From Chrysomallon squamiferum (lineage: Eukaryota; Mollusca; Gastropoda; Neomphalida; Peltospiridae), in assembly GCA_012295275.1 (NCBI GenBank), contig CM022674.1:15662444-15713799 (forward strand): a stretch of 51,356 nt of DNA, written 5' to 3'. The notes beneath the pieces were generated by a model. That model was not told where the DNA came from and did not search any database. It worked only from the letters and a program-made list of their open reading frames with translations. Position 1 is the first letter of the stretch. Each line of letters opens with the position of its first letter. Made by a program: the position numbers and the translations under genes. Positions 47,401-51,356 of the stretch are shown here, piece by piece.

Positions 47401-49766
47401 ATCACATCAAGTTGTTTCTGGTGCAACTCCTGTACTGGATCTGCTTCTATTTTTAAATTAAGCTGTTTCTGCTGTGAAGCGTGTACTGGATCTGCCTCCA
47501 CTTTCGCATCAAGTTGTGTCTGCTGCGAAACGTGTACTGGATCTGCTTTTAGATTCACATTAAGTTGTTTCTGCTGTGAAAATTGTGCTGGATCTGCTTT
47601 GACTTTTACATCGTGTTGTTTCTGCTGTGAAATCTGCACTGGTTCTGCTTCCACATTCACATCGAGTTGTTTCTGCTGTGAAATCTGCACTGGTTCTGCT
47701 TCCACATTCACATCGAGTTGTTTCTGCTGCGAAACTTGTACTGGATCTGCTTTTACTTTCACATTAAATTGTTTCTGCTGTGAATCTTGTACTGGATCTG
47801 CTTTGACTTTTATATCGTGTTGTTTCTGCTGTGAAACCTGTCCTAGATCTGCTTCCACTTTCAAATCAATTTGTCTCTGCTGCGAAATCTGTACTGGGTC
47901 TGCTTTGATTTTTACATCAAGTTGTTTGTGCTGTGAAATTTGTACTGGATCTGCTTCCACTTTCACATCGAGTTGTTTCTGCTGTGAAACTTCTACTGCA
48001 TCTGCTTTTACTTTTACATCTTGTTGTTTCTGCTGCGAAATCTGGGCTGGGTCTTCCTCCAGTTTTACATTACCTTGTTTTTGCTGTGAAACTTGTACTG
48101 GATCTGCTTTTACTTTTATATCCTGTTGTTTTTGGTGTGAAACCTGACCTGGATCTGCTTCCACTTTTACATTGCCTAGTTTCTCCAGTGTATCTTCTAC
48201 TTCCAGTTTCACATCAAGTTGTTTCTGGTGTGAAACTTGTACTGGATATTCTTTCAATTTCTTATTAAATTGTTTCTGCTCTGAAATTTGAGGCATATCT
48301 GCTTTTAGTTTCATATCAAGTTGTTTCTGCTGTGAAACGTTTACTGGATCTGCTTTTAATTTCATATCAAGTTGTTTCTGTTGTGAAATTCGAGATGGAT
48401 CAGCGTTCACCTTCATATGAAGTTGTTTCTGCAGTGAAAGTGACAGGCTTGCTTTTACAGTTGATACGGGTGTAGTCCTCTCTAAACCCCTGATTCCTTT
48501 CTTTGGTGTTGTGCTCTCATCCGAAGGTTTGCAGTCATATGAACCTCTTCTTTCATTCTGTTGATAATTTTCATTAAATTTGCAAAGAAGCATCTGTTCA
48601 AGTATACTAACTCTATAGTGATTCATGTAAAACATTCTAAGGACCCACTGGTTGTGACGAGATGACTTGATGTAATGTTGTAAGCCACACATGTTACTGC
48701 AGTCCTCTTTTCTACAGACATGAATGAGTGGACAATATTCATCATGTTTGATGCCTCTTTGATATTCTTCACACCATTCAGGGGTGCTGCATCTCACAAC
48801 GTTGGCAATGTCCTTATTTTTCAAAAATCCCAAACCTATCTCCTCAATGCGATTCTTATTTCTCTCGTCAAAAAATTATGTGAAAGACACTGACCAGTGG
48901 AGCGTTTACACTGACCTAGTACAAACTGTGTACATATGTGAAGAAACCTGCAGTATTTGTTTCTACACTGAGAAGTATTGTAAGGATGACAAATTCTGGC
49001 ATATCTTGAAAACACAGAAACAAATTTAATTTTGCTATCCTTTGTGAAAAGCAAAAAGTGTTTGCTATATTTATAAAACCATGAAACACGTTTAGCTTCT
49101 ACAGGAAGACTGGTTTCTTTCATCAGATTCGAGATCTCTGCACGTCCATTAAATTTTTCAAGAAGAATGTTGAACACTTTGTCAATAATTTCATTTTCCT
49201 TCTCCTGGTCCTCACTATCGTCATGTTTAAGGTTATCCAAATTTCCAGTAGTGGAGCAAGAACAGAGACTTGATTGTGATTTTGTTGTTCCAGTTAAACG
49301 TCCACTGCTGACATCTGTGTTATCTTTGAATATAATTCCTTCTTTTGTCACTGTTGTTTCCTCTTTTTCTGGTTCTTGGTGTTTGACATGTTTTCTACGT
49401 CGCCGTCTTCTGTTGGATTTTTTCGGTGTATAAACTTCTGAACCGTCATGATTATCACTGTTAGACTCTGCAGCAGCTGTCGATAATAAACTAGTCTGTG
49501 AAGCTGTTCTTTGGTTTAACCTTTGGTCAGTCTGAAAACTGTCTGACTGTTTACCTCCGCTAGGCTTTTCACGTGGTCCTCTTTTCTCCATATCTGTTTC
49601 TTGTGTTGCTTTAGTAGAATTACCTATTTTTCCTCTACCTCTACATAAACCATCATTTTCTCTACTACCTCTACATCTAGCAGCTTGACATTCCCTGTTT
49701 TTTGTATGTTCGAATGTTTTCAAAATTTCCTCCTCACCTGCTCCTTCGTATGTTGTAGAATATAGT
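44491..49766 (-). CDS. PARP12/ZC3HAV1-like giant exon: CCCH fingers, 17-residue repeat linker, finger 5 and WWE 1
   Basis: Read from 49766 down: LYSTTYEGAGEEEILKTFEH, a Cys-containing basic stretch, a disordered Ser/Arg-rich part with RRRRRKHVK, then CCCH fingers (ICHPYNTSQCRNKYCRFLHI and CTQFVLGQCKRSTGQCLSH). After a one-base loss in a T6 run (48870-48875) the frame moves and continues IGLGFLKNKDIANVV with more fingers (YCPLIHVC, CSNMCGLQH). From about 48430 to 44710 come about seventy 17-residue repeats of the type VSQQKQLDVKVKADPVQ. A two-base gain at about 47388 shifts the frame once more. The end is LCEKCVWSQCVIHSNTHK, LPYQWQMEICDKWVNF (WWE 1) and a GTGAGT donor at 44490. Known relatives are cytoplasmic RNA-binding, ADP-ribose-reading proteins. 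The repeat linker is not a family feature. Confidence 0.85.
44710..48430. repeat. 51-bp coding tandem repeat, about 70 copies
   Basis: The plus-strand unit is CTTGTACTGGATCTGCTTTY, ACTTTYACATCAAGTTGTTT, CTGCTGTGAAR. Its reverse frame gives KVKADPVQVSQQKQLDV. Units vary at a few codons, and longer blocks recur: the segment around 47390-47210 matches that around 46010-45850, showing block duplications on top of single-unit spread. The frame is kept over 3.7 kb apart from one indel. Confidence 0.97.
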
Positions 49767-50305
49767 CTGTAACACTGACCTTCGTTCTAAATATCTACGC
49801 ACTTTGTCAGGTTCTGGAAAATCATTTTTGTAACGTCATCACCTTGTTTCGAAGGCATTAGTATCATCAAATTCATCAAAAAAAAAAAAAAAGTTCTGAA
49901 ATAATATTTAACATTCTATCAGTATTTTCTCTGAAACCTTCACAACCTGTGGCATTTTCATCATTAAATATAAATATGGCTCGTTTTTAAAAAAATACCT
50001 TTAACAGTGAATTATAAAAACTTAGGTCAGTTCTATTTGCAAAATTCTATCTGCTAAGCATTACAGCTGTTTCTTCTACATGATTAAATCCACTGAAAAT
50101 AAAATTAGGAACCTAAAATAGACAATCGATATTTAAAAATTAATAAGATTCCCTCGTGGTTTTTTTTAGAAAAAAAAGAAAAAAAAAAAAAAAAGAAAGA
50201 AAGAAAAACGAAAAGAAAGAAGAAAAAGAAAGAAATAAATGTTAATAAATTAAAAAATAAATAAAGAAAGAAAATATAATAAATAAAAAAACAAAAAAAC
50301 AAAAA

Positions 50306-50344
<39 letters not shown>

Positions 50345-50750
50345 AATAAATAGTCTCTAACACTGACCTTCGTTCTAAATATCTACGCACTTTGTCAGGT
50401 TCTGGAAAATCATTTTTTGTAACGTCATCAACTGGTTTCAAAGGCGTTAGTATCATCAAATTCATCAAAATAAAACATAGTTCTGAAACAATATTTAACA
50501 TTCAATCTGTACTTTCTCTGCAATCTTCATCAGCTGTGGCATTTTCATCATTAAATATAAATATGGCTCGTTTTATAAAAAATACCTTTAACAGTGAATT
50601 ATAAAAACTTAGGTCAGTTTGAGTTCTATTTGTAAAATTATATCTGCTAAGCATTACAGCTGTTTCTTCTACATGATTAAATCCACTGAAAATAAAATTA
50701 TGAATATAAAATATACAATCGATATTTAGAAATTAATAAGATTCCTTGTG
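49763..50750. repeat. Direct duplication of a 5' exon region, two copies of about 395 bp
   Basis: 49763-50155 and 50351-50750 share ACACTGACCTTCGTTCTAAA, ACGCACTTTGTCAGGTTCTG, CTGCTAAGCATTACAGCTG and CAATCGATATTTA. Between them lies an A-rich low-complexity stretch (50160-50350). The copy near the giant exon has a T5 where the distal copy has T6, breaking its coding frame. Confidence 0.93.
50368..50482 (-). CDS. PARP12/ZC3HAV1-like upstream exon (intact copy)
   Basis: 115-nt exon with acceptor ATTGTTTCAG and donor CGAAG|GTCAGT. It encodes LCFILMNLMILTPLKPVDDV then TKNDFPEPDKVRRYLERR. The F-P-E-P-x-x-V-R-x-Y-L helix resembles the winged-helix start of ZC3HAV1/PARP12 N-termini. The leftover AG joins in phase to A at 49766 of the giant exon (ERR-LYSTTYEG). 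The first coding exon is not found. Confidence 0.55.
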
Positions 50751-51081
50751 CTTAAAACAGACAAAAAAATAAAAAATAAAAAATAATAGAAAGAAAGAAA
50801 AAATAATAATAAATAATAAAAAAAGATAAATAAAGTGAGTATAAATAACTAAAGAAAACATATAATAATAGGTCAGACGTGCGATAGTAGTCCTACTTAT
50901 TAGAGTTTGCAGAATACTGCACATGTTACGTTCTTATTGTTTATCTTTACATGGACTTCGGACCTGTACTCCCAGGTCAACCTAACACGACAACGATAGC
51001 AGTACTCATGTCTCCTGTACTGTATCCATATTGATATCAAACTGTCTTTTTTTGCTGTTTCATTTCTTTTCCGTTACTTTC

Positions 51082-51114
<33 letters not shown>

Positions 51115-51356
51115 AGATGAAAAATAATAAGCACAACAATATAATCATTCTAAACAGCATTAAGTTTCACATAAATGTAGGCAGATTTCTCCATGCCCGT
51201 GCTGAGATCGATATGTGGCCAGGTCCTTCATGTAGACAGGGCGTAAAATAACAACAGCAGCAACAACAAAAACAACAACAATAATAATAATATGTATACG
51301 TACCATGATTTCAGATTATTCTTACCATGATGTTATCGTGTGATATGATCAGTCAG
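50751..51356. other. Upstream flank, no gene called
   Basis: A TA run lies at about 51091-51113. Two less AT-rich patches (50935-51010 and 51180-51245) could hold a first exon or promoter of the PARP-like gene. A short minus-strand ATG frame near 51197 (MEKSAYIYVKLNAV) has no donor support. Confidence 0.35.

Noticed and set aside
45206-48147. Plus-strand Cys-rich repeat frames (SCFCCETCTGSAFTFT type)
   Set aside because: Antisense shadows of the 17-residue array. The minus frame connects to zinc-finger and WWE domains with correct splicing.

Overview
The window is animal nuclear DNA. Evidence for this is the intron-split genes with GT-AG borders, long AT-rich introns and spacers, many microsatellites (CA, GA/CT, ATT, GATA, TA), several minisatellites, relics of mobile elements and one 200-base assembly gap. 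The families present (a STAND NTPase fused to a long ankyrin array, a PARP12/ZC3HAV1-type zinc-finger PARP, a tyrosine-kinase-like kinase, an aromatic amino acid/histidine decarboxylase) suggest an invertebrate, most likely a mollusc. That placement is inference from gene families and texture, not from a marker gene.

Layout. Positions 1-392 hold one arm of an inverted repeat whose other arm is at 28857-29209, next to the gap. On the minus strand from about 19.8 or 17.1 kb down to 2.09 kb is a gene for a STAND-NTPase/ankyrin protein. It has a 29-nt first exon (present twice through a segmental duplication), four small exons and a 6.1-kb last exon. All splice phases in this model agree. From about 28.6 to 21.7 kb, also on the minus strand, is a TKL-like kinase gene. 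Many exons are clean, but the catalytic-loop exon and the C-lobe exon look decayed. From 29.2 to 34 kb on the plus strand are a 60-bp minisatellite, a relic resembling a C48/ULP1 cysteine protease spread over three frames, and a relic of a LINE endonuclease. At 36.6-38.1 kb on the plus strand are three exons encoding only the C-terminal domain of a group II PLP decarboxylase. From 50.5 to 40.9 kb on the minus strand is a PARP12/ZC3HAV1-like gene: CCCH fingers, a linker of about seventy 17-residue repeats, a fifth finger plus tandem WWE domains, and an ADP-ribosyltransferase domain.

How the genes relate. A STAND/ankyrin receptor-like protein, a TKL kinase and a ZAP/PARP12-like protein are the kinds of gene found in invertebrate innate immunity. 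Their nearness may be chance, and no operon-like link is visible. The main themes are repeat expansion inside coding sequence (ankyrin pairs of 66 or 79 residues, the 17-residue PARP linker, a 9-residue Ser/Thr/Val repeat), duplication of 5' exons in two genes, and decay. The PARP-like gene carries three apparent frameshifts and one in-frame TAG. Two or three of the indels fall in homopolymers, so assembly error must be excluded before calling it a pseudogene.
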